DNA of 64,000 nucleotides from positions 16,113 to 80,112 of the forward strand of contig SMWF01000060.1 of NCBI GenBank assembly GCA_004357385.1. Reading direction: 5' to 3'. A model generated the notes under the pieces. The model did no database searches. It saw only the letters and a list, made by a program, of their open reading frames with translations, and was not told the DNA's origin. Below, piece by piece: positions 34,313 through 43,449 of this stretch. How positions within the stretch are numbered: position 1 is the first letter of the stretch; the number at the start of each line of letters is the position of its first letter. Made by a program: the position numbers and the translations under genes. The DNA is from Gammaproteobacteria bacterium. GTDB taxonomy: Bacteria > Pseudomonadota > Gammaproteobacteria > Pseudomonadales > Azotimanducaceae.

Positions 34313-34365
34313 CGGCGCAAATTGGCATACTTGAGACCGCATTGACAAGGGATGGCCGGGCAAGC

Positions 34366-36741
34366 ATGAGCAGAGTAATGCCGTTCCTGGTCGCGTTGCT
34401 GCCAGTTCTGTTTTCGACCGCGCGCGCCGACGATCCGCCGGGCGCGGTTCATTCGGCCGAGTTGAATCAACGCACCCGCGCGGCGACGATTGCCAAAGGC
34501 CCCCAGTACCGGCCACGCACCCGGCACCTCCGCGCTGACGGGTCACCGCTGTACACCAACCGCCTGATTCTCGAGGATTCACCGTATCTTCTGCAGCATG
34601 CTCATAACCCGGTGGACTGGTACGCCTGGGGACCCGCGGCGTTTGACAGGGCGAGCCGCGAGAACAAGCCGGTGTTTCTCTCCATCGGCTACTCCACCTG
34701 CCACTGGTGCCACGTCATGGAGCGAGAAAGTTTCGAAGACCCCGAAGTTGCACGGTTCCTGAACGAGCATTTCATCTCCATCAAGGTAGATCGCGAACGC
34801 CGCCCCGACATCGACGCCATCTACATGATGGCCGTACAACTGATGAGCGGACGGGGTGGCTGGCCAATGTCCAGCTTTCTGAACCCGGCGGGCCAGACGT
34901 TCTTCGGCGGCACCTATCTTCCTCGGGCGCGGTTCCTGGATCTGCTGCGGCGGGTGGAAGTCGCGTGGCGTGAGAATCGCCAGGAACTCGACGAGCAGGC
35001 CAACCAGGTGGCGGCCGCGGTGCGAGCCAGCACCCGCAGCGCTGCCATCGCCGGTACCGTGGATGATGACGCCGTACAACGGGCGGTGATCGATCTGCAC
35101 CGGGCGCATGACGAGCAGCGAGGCGGGTTCGGTCCTGCGCCGAAATTCCCGAATGAGTCGAAATATCTGTTCCTGCTCGACCATGCGCTGCGCGTTGTCG
35201 ACGTCACCAGCCGCAACCTTGTCCGCTTCGACCTGCAGATGATGGCGCGCGGGGGCATTTACGATCAGGTTGGGGGTGGCTTTCATCGCTATTCAACCGA
35301 TGACGCCTGGCTGGTGCCGCACTTCGAGAAGATGTTGTACAACCAGGCACAACTCGCCCGCATCTATACCCAGGCCTGGCGTCTTACAGGTGACGCCGGT
35401 TTCGCCCGCATTGCCCGTCAGACATTAGATTACGTGCTGCGTGACATGACCGCGCCGGGGGGTGGGTTTTATTCCGCCACCGACGCCGACAGTCCTGGTG
35501 GCGAGGGACGGTTTTTTCTCTGGACCCCAGCGCAGATTCGTAACGTGCTCTCCCGGTCCGAGGCTGACCTGGCCATCGATCTGTATGGCGTGACCGAGGG
35601 CGGAAACTTCGAAGGCGCGAGTATCCTATACGTGTCGGTACCGTTGGCTGAGTTTGCAGCGCGACGGGACCTGTCTTTGCCTGCACTGCAACTGCGTGTG
35701 GCGGATATCCGTGCGGCTCTTTACGCACACCGGGCCCAGCGCGTGCACCCGGACCGGGACGAGAAGATCGTGACCGCCTGGAACGGCATGATGATCGTCG
35801 CGCTGGCCGAGGCAGCGGACATCCTTGGTGAGCCGCGTTACCAGGCTGCCGCGTTGCGCGCCGCCGATTCTGTCTGGCGAAACGTCCTTGGTGAGAATGG
35901 GGAGCTGTGGCGCGCGCGCCTGGCCGGACATTCCTCCGTGGCCGCGGGTCAGGAAGACTACGCCTGGTTGGCGGACGGATTCATCCATCTTTACGACATC
36001 ACCGGGGATGCTCGTTGGCTGGAGCGGGCCGAATCCCTTGTTGCAACCATGAACCGGTTGTTCTGGGATGCCGAAGCGGGCGGCTATTTCATGAATATCA
36101 ACGGCACAGGCGTCACGACCATGACGCGCCCGAAGGACCTTTATGACGGTGCGGTGCCTTCCGGCAATGCTGTGGCGCTGCGTGTGTTAGCGGAACTGGT
36201 GCACCGCACGGGCGAGCAGGCATACCGCAGGACCGCCAATGATTTACTGGCGTCGTATGCAGGTTCCATCAATCAGCAGCCGAGCGCGTACGGCTATACA
36301 CTGCATGGCGCGCAGTTACTCGCCAATGGAGCAGCGGGACCGATGCAATATGCGGCGCGTGGTGCGGTCAGGGTGAGCGCTGAATTGCGAACAGACACGC
36401 TGGTGGTCGACCTTGCCATACGCCCGGGGTGGCACATCAATGCAAACCGGACACTTCAGGAGGATCTGATACCAACCGTCGTGAGTATCGACGGGGACAT
36501 CCCGGGGTGGCGTGCCGAGCGGTTGTCTTACCCACCACCGGTACTGAAAGCCCTGGGATTTCAAAGCGAGGAGTTGGCGTTGTATGAAGGACAGGTACGA
36601 ATCACGATGGACTTGAAGCAGACGATCGGATTCGCCGATGCCGCGTCGTTGATTCCGATTGCATTGCAACTGCAGGCTTGTGACGAGCGCGTGTGTCTGC
36701 CACCAGAGCGGCACCTTCTGCAGGTGCCGGCGATCCAATGA
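34366..36741 (+). CDS. Secreted DUF255 thioredoxin-like/glycosidase-fold protein with DsbD-alpha-like C-terminal domain
   Basis: This 791-residue protein has a signal peptide ([20 protein letters not shown]), then the DUF255 thioredoxin-like domain with [11 protein letters not shown] (C112-x-x-C115) and [12 protein letters not shown], followed by the (alpha/alpha)6 catalytic-type region ([30 protein letters not shown]). The last 130 residues hold a DsbD-alpha-like beta-sandwich ending [13 protein letters not shown]. Homologues of YyaL/SPATA20 usually lack a secretion signal and this tail. The periplasmic place and the cysteine pairs suggest a redox role. The SDR gene begins in its last codon (4-bp overlap). 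Confidence 0.92.
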   Translation: MSRVMPFLVALLPVLFSTARADDPPGAVHSAELNQRTRAATIAKGPQYRPRTRHLRADGSPLYTNRLILEDSPYLLQHAHNPVDWYAWGPAAFDRASRENKPVFLSIGYSTCHWCHVMERESFEDPEVARFLNEHFISIKVDRERRPDIDAIYMMAVQLMSGRGGWPMSSFLNPAGQTFFGGTYLPRARFLDLLRRVEVAWRENRQELDEQANQVAAAVRASTRSAAIAGTVDDDAVQRAVIDLHRAHDEQRGGFGPAPKFPNESKYLFLLDHALRVVDVTSRNLVRFDLQMMARGGIYDQVGGGFHRYSTDDAWLVPHFEKMLYNQAQLARIYTQAWRLTGDAGFARIARQTLDYVLRDMTAPGGGFYSATDADSPGGEGRFFLWTPAQIRNVLSRSEADLAIDLYGVTEGGNFEGASILYVSVPLAEFAARRDLSLPALQLRVADIRAALYAHRAQRVHPDRDEKIVTAWNGMMIVALAEAADILGEPRYQAAALRAADSVWRNVLGENGELWRARLAGHSSVAAGQEDYAWLADGFIHLYDITGDARWLERAESLVATMNRLFWDAEAGGYFMNINGTGVTTMTRPKDLYDGAVPSGNAVALRVLAELVHRTGEQAYRRTANDLLASYAGSINQQPSAYGYTLHGAQLLANGAAGPMQYAARGAVRVSAELRTDTLVVDLAIRPGWHINANRTLQEDLIPTVVSIDGDIPGWRAERLSYPPPVLKALGFQSEELALYEGQVRITMDLKQTIGFADAASLIPIALQLQACDERVCLPPERHLLQVPAIQ

Positions 36742-37529
36742 AGGTAATCGTTGTGACCGGCGGCGCGACGGGCATGGGCGCGGCAACCGTGACTCGATTG
36801 GTTGCCGCTGACTGCGAAGTTCACGTCCTGGATGTGAATCCGCCTGAGGCAATCGAGGTTCGTTTCCATCGCTGCGACCTGGGTAGCCCTGCGGCTATTG
36901 ATGCCACCGTTGCGAACCTGCCCGCGGCCATCGACGGATTGATCAACGTCGCTGGGATAGCGCTGGCCGAACCGCCGGAGCAGACGCTGGCGGTGAACTT
37001 TCTTGGATTGCGCCATCTGACGGAGGCGTGCCTGCCACGAACCAGGGAAGGCGGTAGCGTGGTCAACGTGGCGTCCACGGCCGGTTGGGATTGGCGTAAG
37101 CGTGAGCCGGTGGTTCGGGAACTGCTCGCTACCCCTGACTTTCCCGCTGGGCTGGACTGGCTGCGTGCCAATGAGGCGGAGTGGATAGACAATCCGTACA
37201 AGTTCTCCAAGCAGTGCGCTGCGGCGTATACCTACCGAGCAGCTGGCCTTGCTCTGAACGGGCGCGTGCGCGTGAATTGTGTCAATCCCGGTGCCGTGGA
37301 GACTCAACTCACGCCCGCTTTTCGCGAGCTGGTGGGCCCGGCGTTGTACGATTGGGGGGTCGAACAGATCGGCAGGCAAGGCTGCCCCGACGACGTGGCC
37401 GAGGTGATCGAGTTCCTCAGCATCGGCCAGTGCGGCTGGTTGAACGGCGTCGAGATCCCCGTCGATGGCGGCTATCTCGCCGGCCTGACGGGCGGTTGGA
37501 TCAACCCCGACGAATCACCCAAAGACTAG
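36738..37529 (+). CDS. SDR family oxidoreductase, 3-alpha-hydroxysteroid-dehydrogenase-like
   Basis: This 263-residue SDR has [25 protein letters not shown] and the catalytic Y-K-F-S-K in [14 protein letters not shown]. The short Rossmann region and the insertion before the Tyr ([18 protein letters not shown]) resemble 3-alpha-hydroxysteroid dehydrogenase/coniferyl alcohol dehydrogenase-type enzymes; this is an inference from memory. The ATG overlaps the stop of the DUF255 gene by 4 bp (ATGA). It ends just before the palindromic repeat at 37534 and converges on the CobW-type gene. Confidence 0.92.
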   Translation: MKVIVVTGGATGMGAATVTRLVAADCEVHVLDVNPPEAIEVRFHRCDLGSPAAIDATVANLPAAIDGLINVAGIALAEPPEQTLAVNFLGLRHLTEACLPRTREGGSVVNVASTAGWDWRKREPVVRELLATPDFPAGLDWLRANEAEWIDNPYKFSKQCAAAYTYRAAGLALNGRVRVNCVNPGAVETQLTPAFRELVGPALYDWGVEQIGRQGCPDDVAEVIEFLSIGQCGWLNGVEIPVDGGYLAGLTGGWINPDESPKD

Positions 37530-37532
37530 GAA

Positions 37533-37591
37533 TTGGACATCCATCAAAGTTCGGGACACCCATGGATGTCCCGAACTTTGATGGATGTCCA
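37533..37591. repeat. 58-bp near-perfect palindrome of the dispersed repeat family, probable bidirectional terminator
   Basis: Positions 37534-37558 and 37567-37591 are perfect 25-base inverted arms; the eight inner bases CCCATGGA extend the pairing with one C-A mismatch and CCATGG, which is itself palindromic. The left half TTGGACATCCATCAAAG plus the next 14 bases (37533-37563) is identical to 20331-20361. The element fills the gap between the convergent SDR (stop 37529) and CobW-type gene (stop 37607). A direct repeat AGATCTTTAC (37591-37600, 37601-37610) follows it and contains the CobW stop. Terminator or REP-like roles are likely. Confidence 0.85.
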
Positions 37592-37606
37592 GATCTTTAC
37601 AGATCT

Positions 37607-38482
37607 TTACGAGCTGAGGCGGCGCAGGGGTTCGGACGCGAGGTGCGGGGCGTCGTTGGTGCCGATCAGTACCAGCTGGTTGGCGGGGTTGTGGGCTTGT
37701 GCGGCGGGCGTCATTGTCACGCGGTGGCCGGCGAGTTGCACCACGAACGGGCCACGTTCGGTTTCCACCCACCCCTTGATTCGTTCGAGCCGGTTGGCGA
37801 GTGCCGACAGCACGTCCAGCAACGGTTGGTGTGGCAAGGTCACTCGGGATTCGAACACTGTGCTCGTCAACGCGGGTCGGGTTGAGGACACGTCGCTGGG
37901 GAGCGCGCCACCCCGGTCGTCGCCAAAGATGAGCCCCGGCTCGACCTGACCGCTTGCCGATGGGTGCGCGCGGCCGAATTCGCGCTGAATGGCGTCGAGT
38001 TCGCGATCCGGCTGGTCACATAGATCGAGTTTGGTCACCAGGCGCAGGCCGGCACCGTGCAGTTGGGCGCGCACCAGATGTCCGATGTATTTGTCGTTGA
38101 GTTGACGACGCCAGTCCGTCGCGTCGACGAGTACCCGGGTGCCGGCCAGACGGTAGCCCGGCCAGGTCTGGGCAATGTCTGCCACTTTGCTCGGCACGGC
38201 GGCGCCGCTGGCTTCCACCAGAACATGGTCGATGTTCGAGTCCCGCAACCGTTCCAACGCGCTGCCGAAATCGTTCGCAATCGAACAGCATACGCAACCG
38301 TTGGTCAGGGTCAGGGTCTCGCCTTCATGGGCCGCGATCAGCTCTGCGTCGACGTTGATCGCGCCGAAGTCGTTAATCAGTACGCCGAGGGTTCGATCAA
38401 GGGGTCCAGCCAGCAAGCGGTTGATCAAGGTGGTCTTACCTGCGCCGAGGTAGCCGCCGATGATCGTGACCGGGACGCTCAT
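37607..38482 (-). CDS. CobW/COG0523 family GTPase
   Basis: This 291-residue G3E GTPase has the P-loop GGYLGAGKTT, the Cys motif NGCVCCSI, the switch-region LVEASGAAVP and the base-recognition LVTKLDLCD (N/TKxD). Members act as metallochaperones or insertases, for example for zinc or cobalt. The C-terminal CobW_C-type domain is present (LERIKGWVET, FVVQLAGHRV). The histidine-rich stretch of zinc chaperones is not seen. It is followed by an amidohydrolase gene upstream on the same strand (10 bp gap). Confidence 0.93.
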   Translation of the reverse strand: MSVPVTIIGGYLGAGKTTLINRLLAGPLDRTLGVLINDFGAINVDAELIAAHEGETLTLTNGCVCCSIANDFGSALERLRDSNIDHVLVEASGAAVPSKVADIAQTWPGYRLAGTRVLVDATDWRRQLNDKYIGHLVRAQLHGAGLRLVTKLDLCDQPDRELDAIQREFGRAHPSASGQVEPGLIFGDDRGGALPSDVSSTRPALTSTVFESRVTLPHQPLLDVLSALANRLERIKGWVETERGPFVVQLAGHRVTMTPAAQAHNPANQLVLIGTNDAPHLASEPLRRLSS

Positions 38483-38492
38483 GGATACGTAA

Positions 38493-40157
38493 TCATGATT
38501 CGGCAGGCTGTGTGGGATAGTGCGTGCCTTCGAACATCGTCCCGAGGATCCGGATATCTTTCAGCTGCTCCGGCGGCACCTCGAGCGGGTCGGCCTCGAG
38601 GATCGCGAAATCGGCCTTCTTTCCGGCGCGAATGCTACCCACATCGCTTTCCCGGCCGAGCACCCACGCGGCGTTGATAGTGATGGCAGCCAGCGCCTCG
38701 TAGGGCGTCAGGCATTCCGGCTCGGCCATGACCTCGCCCTCTGCGTTGATGCGATTCACCGCGACCCAGGCGCTGTTCAGCGGCTCCGCAGGCGCCATGG
38801 TGAAGTCCGAGTGCAGGGCGGTGGTAACGCCGGCATCGAAGCAGGACTTGAGCCGGGCGATCTGGCTGGCGCGCTCGAAGCCGATGCCCTGGCGAGCATA
38901 GATCGCCGAGAGTTCGTGCAGGTAGTACACGTTGGCGGATACGTTGGCCCCGAGCCGGGCAATTCGTTGGACCTGCTCGGAAGTTGAGAAACCGAAGTGT
39001 TCAATGGTGAAGCCGTGATTGAAGCGCGGCCGTTCCCACTGCATTTTCTCGAGGATGTCGAGGGTGAGCTCCACCGCGAGGTCGCCGCAGCAATGCACGT
39101 GAATTTTGAAACCTGCGTTCCAGTACAGCCGGACCTGCTCCTCCAGCAGATCGGGCGGGCTCAGCCATTCTCCATGGTGGCCGTCGATGTAGCCGGGGGG
39201 TTGCATCTGCGCAAGCTGGGAGAACATCGCGCCGTCGGCAAACAGCTTGACGTGGTCGGAGAAGCGTAGCCGGTCCGTGTTGCGCTCAGGTAGCGCGCGG
39301 ATGAACTCCAGCGCAGCTTCGTTGCTTTGTTTGGCCCCGAGGGCCGCGAGGCCGCTGGCGATCAGCTCGGTGCGAAAGGGCGTTTGCTCGTCGTTCAGGC
39401 ACTCCAGGAAAGACGACCATTCCAGATCGAAATCGAAGATCCCCACCGCCATGTCGCCGATGGTCGTATGCCCGCCTGCATGCGCGACTGCGCGTAGCCG
39501 ATGGAGGCCCCCGCGGAACCGGGACGGCGCGAGAATGTGCGGATTGAGCCGATTGATGGCGTAGCCGAGACCGGTTTCGAAGAAATGGCCCTTCGCCAGG
39601 TCGATGTGTTTTCGATTGCCGGCTTCTGCCTCGGTGATTTCCAGCCAGTCGAGCGCGGCGTCGTTGAGATACAACTCGTGGAAGGATCGATGCCAGACGA
39701 CGATTGGCCGGACAGGGTCTATGGCGTTGATGCGCTGCCGTGCCATCGCGCCGTGCCACAACTGGTGGTAGCCCCACACCAGCAGGGGTTCGCCGGCTGC
39801 GCGGCCTCGATGCAGTTCCATCAGGCGGGTATCGAACGCGTCCGCGGTCAGCGTGGGGGTCACCCTACCCCAGGGCAGCTTCCACTCCATTGCAGTGATG
39901 AACTCCATCGGCAACAGGACCGCGGCCATGGCGGGGTGCAGATGTGGATCGATGAAACCGGGCGTCAGGACAGCATCGCGGAAGCGATCGTCGATGCTGT
40001 GCGGGTGTGCATCGAGCCACGGCTGCATGGATTCCAGCGTGCCTACTTCGACTATTTGATCGCCGCGCACCGCCACGGCATCGGCCGTTGGCAGTGCACG
40101 GTTCATGGTAACGATGCGGCGCGCGGGATAGACGACAATCCGTGTCGAGTCGGTCAT
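38493..40157 (-). CDS. Amidohydrolase family protein (YtcJ-like)
   Basis: This 554-residue metal-dependent hydrolase has metal ligands in GFIDPHLHPAM, HVHCCGDLA and ALHSDFTMAP, and opens with IVVYPARRIVTMNRALPT. It is near the length of the YtcJ-like branch of the amidohydrolase superfamily. The C-terminal segment GRESDVGSIRAGKKADFAIL is the usual N-terminal/C-terminal composite sandwich. The hydrolysed substrate is unknown; amides, ureas or lactones are possible. The CobW-type gene follows 10 bp after its stop and the thiolase gene ends 22 bp upstream. Confidence 0.93.
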   Translation of the reverse strand: MTDSTRIVVYPARRIVTMNRALPTADAVAVRGDQIVEVGTLESMQPWLDAHPHSIDDRFRDAVLTPGFIDPHLHPAMAAVLLPMEFITAMEWKLPWGRVTPTLTADAFDTRLMELHRGRAAGEPLLVWGYHQLWHGAMARQRINAIDPVRPIVVWHRSFHELYLNDAALDWLEITEAEAGNRKHIDLAKGHFFETGLGYAINRLNPHILAPSRFRGGLHRLRAVAHAGGHTTIGDMAVGIFDFDLEWSSFLECLNDEQTPFRTELIASGLAALGAKQSNEAALEFIRALPERNTDRLRFSDHVKLFADGAMFSQLAQMQPPGYIDGHHGEWLSPPDLLEEQVRLYWNAGFKIHVHCCGDLAVELTLDILEKMQWERPRFNHGFTIEHFGFSTSEQVQRIARLGANVSANVYYLHELSAIYARQGIGFERASQIARLKSCFDAGVTTALHSDFTMAPAEPLNSAWVAVNRINAEGEVMAEPECLTPYEALAAITINAAWVLGRESDVGSIRAGKKADFAILEADPLEVPPEQLKDIRILGTMFEGTHYPTQPAES

Positions 40158-40179
40158 CTCCCGGCGTGCGCTCGCCCGT

Positions 40180-41325
40180 TCAACGGCTCAGGATCGTGAC
40201 CCCGCTGATGCCCGGTGCCCCATAGACGTGGGTATAGGCGACCTTCGGATCGTTCGGGACCTGCCGCGCTCCGGCGTCGCCGCGCAGTTGCAGCACGTTC
40301 TCGTAGACCTGACGCAGGCCTGACGCGCCGACCGGCTCGCCGTTTGCGAGACAGCCGCCGTCGGTGTTCACGGGGAACCGTCCGCCAATCTTCGTCTCCC
40401 CTTTCTCCAACATCGATTCCTGCTCGCCGTGTTCGCAGAAGCCGTTCTCGGCCATGTGCATGATTTCAGCGCCCGATTCGGTGTCCTGCAGTTGGGCCAG
40501 ATCGATGTCGTCGGGGCCGATGCCCGCCATTTCGAACGCGGCTTTGGATGCATCCACCGTCGGCCCTGCTCTGTGCTCCAGTGCCAGCGATGGGGCGAGC
40601 ACCTCGAAGCTGCCGAAACGGCGCGAACGTACCACGGCCGATTTCAGGAAAATCGGTTTCTGCGTGTATTTATGTGCCTGGTCCGCACGCGCCAGAATCA
40701 ACGCGACACCGCCTTCGCCGGGCGAGCAGAACATGTACTGGGTCAACGGGTAGGACAGCATCTGCGACTGCAGAACCTCTTCTTCGCTGAATGGCTGGCG
40801 CCGCCAGGCCATCTCGTTCAGGGCGCCGTTGTGAAACGCCTTCGACGCCACACGCGCCAACGAGTTTTGCGTGATCCCGTATTCCTGCATGTAGCGGTTG
40901 ATCTTCATGCCGAAGAACTGGGTGGTCAGGGCCATGCCGCTGCCGCCGTACCAGTCGCGTCCGCCGCCGTTCCCGGCCTGGATGCGAAACGCGCCACGCT
41001 CATGCTTATCGAAACCGATGGCGATGCCGAGGTCGTAGGCACCGGACATGATCGTGTTGGCCGCGGCAAACAGCGCCGAGCCGCCGGTGGCGCAACCGTT
41101 CTGGACATTGATGAACTGCAGTCCGGTCAAGCCGAGCTGGGCGACCATGGTATCCGGCGCTCCGGCCGCACTGCTGCCGCCGAAGGCGAACTCGACGTCC
41201 TGCCACTCGACGCCCGCATCCTTGCAGGCTTCGCGCACCGCGTGCGCGCCTTGTTCCATCCCCGAGACACCTTCGTGGCGGCCGAACGGGTGCATGCCGA
41301 TACCGACGATTGCTACGTCGCTCAT
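40180..41325 (-). CDS. Thiolase (SCP2/acetyl-CoA acetyltransferase-like) with intact nucleophile
   Basis: This 381-residue thiolase-fold protein has the nucleophilic Cys in VQNGCATGGSAL, so unlike the one at 22874 it can form an acyl-enzyme. The late motif HVYGAPGISG corresponds to the His-containing oxyanion loop. The second catalytic Cys of biosynthetic thiolases is not obvious at the end, as in SCP-x-type enzymes. It cleaves a beta-ketoacyl-CoA. Its DUF35 partner is the next gene upstream on the same strand (37 bp), a layout mirroring the pair at 22.9-24.5 kb. Confidence 0.93.
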   Translation of the reverse strand: MSDVAIVGIGMHPFGRHEGVSGMEQGAHAVREACKDAGVEWQDVEFAFGGSSAAGAPDTMVAQLGLTGLQFINVQNGCATGGSALFAAANTIMSGAYDLGIAIGFDKHERGAFRIQAGNGGGRDWYGGSGMALTTQFFGMKINRYMQEYGITQNSLARVASKAFHNGALNEMAWRRQPFSEEEVLQSQMLSYPLTQYMFCSPGEGGVALILARADQAHKYTQKPIFLKSAVVRSRRFGSFEVLAPSLALEHRAGPTVDASKAAFEMAGIGPDDIDLAQLQDTESGAEIMHMAENGFCEHGEQESMLEKGETKIGGRFPVNTDGGCLANGEPVGASGLRQVYENVLQLRGDAGARQVPNDPKVAYTHVYGAPGISGVTILSR

Positions 41326-41362
41326 TCTCGATCTCTCCTCTGTTCCGTGTTCGTTCGTGTGT

Positions 41363-41794
41363 CTATTCGGTAGCCACCGGCGCGAAGGCGAAGGTGACGA
41401 TTTCGTTGCCGTCGTCGTCGGTGCACAATGGCTGCGCTACCAGTTCCATGTCCATGCCAGCGCTCAGCTTGGTCGGGTCGGCCTCGGTCAGGCGCGCTTC
41501 GATCTTGGCCTGGCCCGGAATTTCGATGTAACCCACTCCGTAGGGTTCGAACTTCGCGGGATCGACTTCACCGAGATAGGGCGGTGCCTTGGGTGGGAAA
41601 CCCTGGATCGTCCAAGCCCACAGCGTGCCGCGCGTGCCGAGTTCGATCGGTTCGATGTCGGTTCCCGCGCATTTGGGACAGCCCTTCTGCGTTGGAAACA
41701 TATGGTTGTCGCAGCTCTTGCAACGCACGCCCAGCAGTTTGGGCGAGCCGCTCGAGATATCGAGCACACGCTCGTTGATCGAAACCTGTGTCAC
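41363..41794 (-). CDS. DUF35 OB-fold/zinc-ribbon partner of thiolase
   Basis: This 143-residue protein starts with GTG at 41794 (GGGAGGAT upstream) and has a zinc ribbon (C-K-S-C ... C-P-K-C, in CKSCDNHMFPTQKGCPKCAG) and an OB-fold (TRGTLWAWTIQGFPPKAP, YGVGYIEIPGQAKIEARL). It is the first gene of a two-gene unit with the thiolase. A 13-bp tandem repeat lies about 20 bp before the start. It binds and modulates the thiolase, by family analogy. Confidence 0.92.
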   Translation of the reverse strand: MTQVSINERVLDISSGSPKLLGVRCKSCDNHMFPTQKGCPKCAGTDIEPIELGTRGTLWAWTIQGFPPKAPPYLGEVDPAKFEPYGVGYIEIPGQAKIEARLTEADPTKLSAGMDMELVAQPLCTDDDGNEIVTFAFAPVATE

Positions 41795-41813
41795 CTGATC
41801 CTCCCTATCTTTT

Positions 41814-41839
41814 CTATTGCTCTTTGCTATTGCTCTTTC
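41814..41839. repeat. 13-bp tandem repeat upstream of the DUF35/thiolase operon
   Basis: CTATTGCTCTTT occurs at 41814-41825 and again at 41827-41838, with a spacer base making units of 13 bp. The repeat is 20-45 bp before the DUF35 GTG start (minus strand) and about 80 bp before the luciferase-like gene. Followed by AT-rich CTATATATA near 41871, it sits in the shared divergent promoter region. It could be an operator pair, a slipped-strand tract, or chance. Confidence 0.4.
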
Positions 41840-41919
41840 CCATTGCGCCGAAAGTATAGCGCGTACCTGTTCTATATATACTCACGCGCTCTTCGAACTC
41901 CGGAATGGGATTGCCCGCG

Positions 41920-42789
41920 ATGAAAATTGGTGCGTTTGCCTCCTTCATGACCCCCGTCGCTTCGCCGCAGAGCATCCTCGAAATCGGTCGTCATGCAGAC
42001 GCCGCAGGGCTCGACTCGCTTTGGATGGGCGAGCACGTGGTGCTGTTCGACGAGATGGAGTTTCCCTATCCGGGGTCGCCGGATGGGAAGCTGCCAGTGC
42101 CCGAGGGCGGTGGGCTCGTGGATACGGTCGTGACCCTCAGCTTTCTGGCGGGCGTTACCGAGAACATCCGTCTCGGCACCGGCGTGTCGCTCATCCCGCA
42201 ACGCAATCCGATCTACACCGCCAACGAGTTCGCGACCCTGGACTACCTGACGGGCGGGCGTCTCGATCTGGGCATTGGCGTCGGCTGGTGCAAGGAAGAG
42301 GTCACGGCCTGCGGGTACACCTTCGAGGATCGCGGTGAGCGTTGCGATGAGATTCTGGACATTATGAAGAAGCTCTGGACCGAGCCCGTGGTGACCCACG
42401 AGGGTAAGCACTTTCAGTTCAAAGACTGTCGAATGGATCCAAAGCCGGTGCAGAAACCGCACATTCCGATCATCGTCGGCGGCTTCAGCAAGCCGGCAAT
42501 GCGTCGCTGCGCCCGCTACGGGGATGGTTGGCTCGGTTTCGGGATCAACCCGGAGATCACGGCGATGGCGCTGGAAGGCATCGATGCGGCATTGGCGGCC
42601 GAAGGGCGCACCCGGGAAGGGTTCGAGATTATCGTGACGCCTGGGGCTGCGCTCGATCTGGATACCGCCCGCGAGTTTCAGGCGCTGGGTGTCGATCGGC
42701 TGGTACCGCTGCTGGGTTCAGACGAACCCGACCTGGCCCGACGCCGTATCGACGATCTCGTCGAAATTGCCAACACAGTAGGAGGCTGA
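41920..42789 (+). CDS. LLM class (luciferase-like) flavin/F420-dependent oxidoreductase, paralogue B
   Basis: This 289-residue close paralogue of the protein at 4447 shares whole blocks with it, such as MGEHVVLFDEMEFPYPG, PQRNPIYTA-EFATLD and GIGVGWCKEE. The start at 41920 matches the paralogue's MKIG opening; an ATG five codons upstream is possible. It is followed after 6 bp by a PPOX-like gene, which is a common partner of F420- or FMN-dependent oxidoreductases and raises the odds that these LLM proteins use F420. Its role is reduction or monooxygenation of an unknown substrate. Confidence 0.9.
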   Translation: MKIGAFASFMTPVASPQSILEIGRHADAAGLDSLWMGEHVVLFDEMEFPYPGSPDGKLPVPEGGGLVDTVVTLSFLAGVTENIRLGTGVSLIPQRNPIYTANEFATLDYLTGGRLDLGIGVGWCKEEVTACGYTFEDRGERCDEILDIMKKLWTEPVVTHEGKHFQFKDCRMDPKPVQKPHIPIIVGGFSKPAMRRCARYGDGWLGFGINPEITAMALEGIDAALAAEGRTREGFEIIVTPGAALDLDTAREFQALGVDRLVPLLGSDEPDLARRRIDDLVEIANTVGG

Positions 42790-42795
42790 ACCACC

Positions 42796-43353
42796 ATGAC
42801 CGACCAATCCACCAACTATGACGACGTCAAACAGTACCGTCTGGATCCGGAGCGGGAGCAGGAACTGGTCAACACGGCCGGCGAGTGCGTGTTCATCTGG
42901 GCGAACAAGGCCGGCCACCCCATTGGTGTGATTACCGCCTATGTGCCGGTCGACGGCAAGATCTGGATGACCGCTACTCGCGAGCGGGTGCGCATCAAGG
43001 CGATCGCGCGGGACCCCCGGTCGTCCGTGGTGATGACCAGCAAGGGCACGCCCATGGGCGGCGGCAAGACCGTCACCTACAAGGGGCATACCGAAATCCA
43101 TGATGATCCTGAAACCAAGCTGTGGATGTACAACCTGCTCGCTGCGGGCATGGCCATGGCCGGCGATGACGGCAACGCATTCACAGCGGGGCTCGACCCC
43201 GACCTGTTCGTTCGCTTTCTCGACACCCCGGACCGTGTAGTGCTCGAATTCACGCCAGAGATGTCGATCCCCTTTGATGGCGACAAGATGGCTGCCGGCA
43301 CGGCCTCGGCCTATGCGGAGTTTGCGGCCGAGGACGCGGCCAAGGGTGGCTGA
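42796..43353 (+). CDS. Pyridoxamine 5'-phosphate oxidase family (PPOX/split-barrel) flavoprotein
   Basis: This 185-residue split-barrel flavin-binding protein has strand patterns ECVFIWANKAGHPIGVIT, GKIWMTATRERVRIKAI and SSVVMTSKGTP, typical of the PPOX-like family that binds FMN or F420. It starts at 42796, 6 bp after the luciferase-like gene, so it is probably co-transcribed with it. A reductase role on the same pathway or F420 cofactor binding is likely; substrate and cofactor are unproven. Confidence 0.88.
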   Translation: MTDQSTNYDDVKQYRLDPEREQELVNTAGECVFIWANKAGHPIGVITAYVPVDGKIWMTATRERVRIKAIARDPRSSVVMTSKGTPMGGGKTVTYKGHTEIHDDPETKLWMYNLLAAGMAMAGDDGNAFTAGLDPDLFVRFLDTPDRVVLEFTPEMSIPFDGDKMAAGTASAYAEFAAEDAAKGG

Positions 43354-43449
43354 GCGCCTGACTGGCTGGGCCTGTATTCCAGTCCGGGCTGGTTTAAGCT
43401 CGCTGGCAGGGACAGCAATACTTCTAACAACTACCGGGAGGGGAATTTC

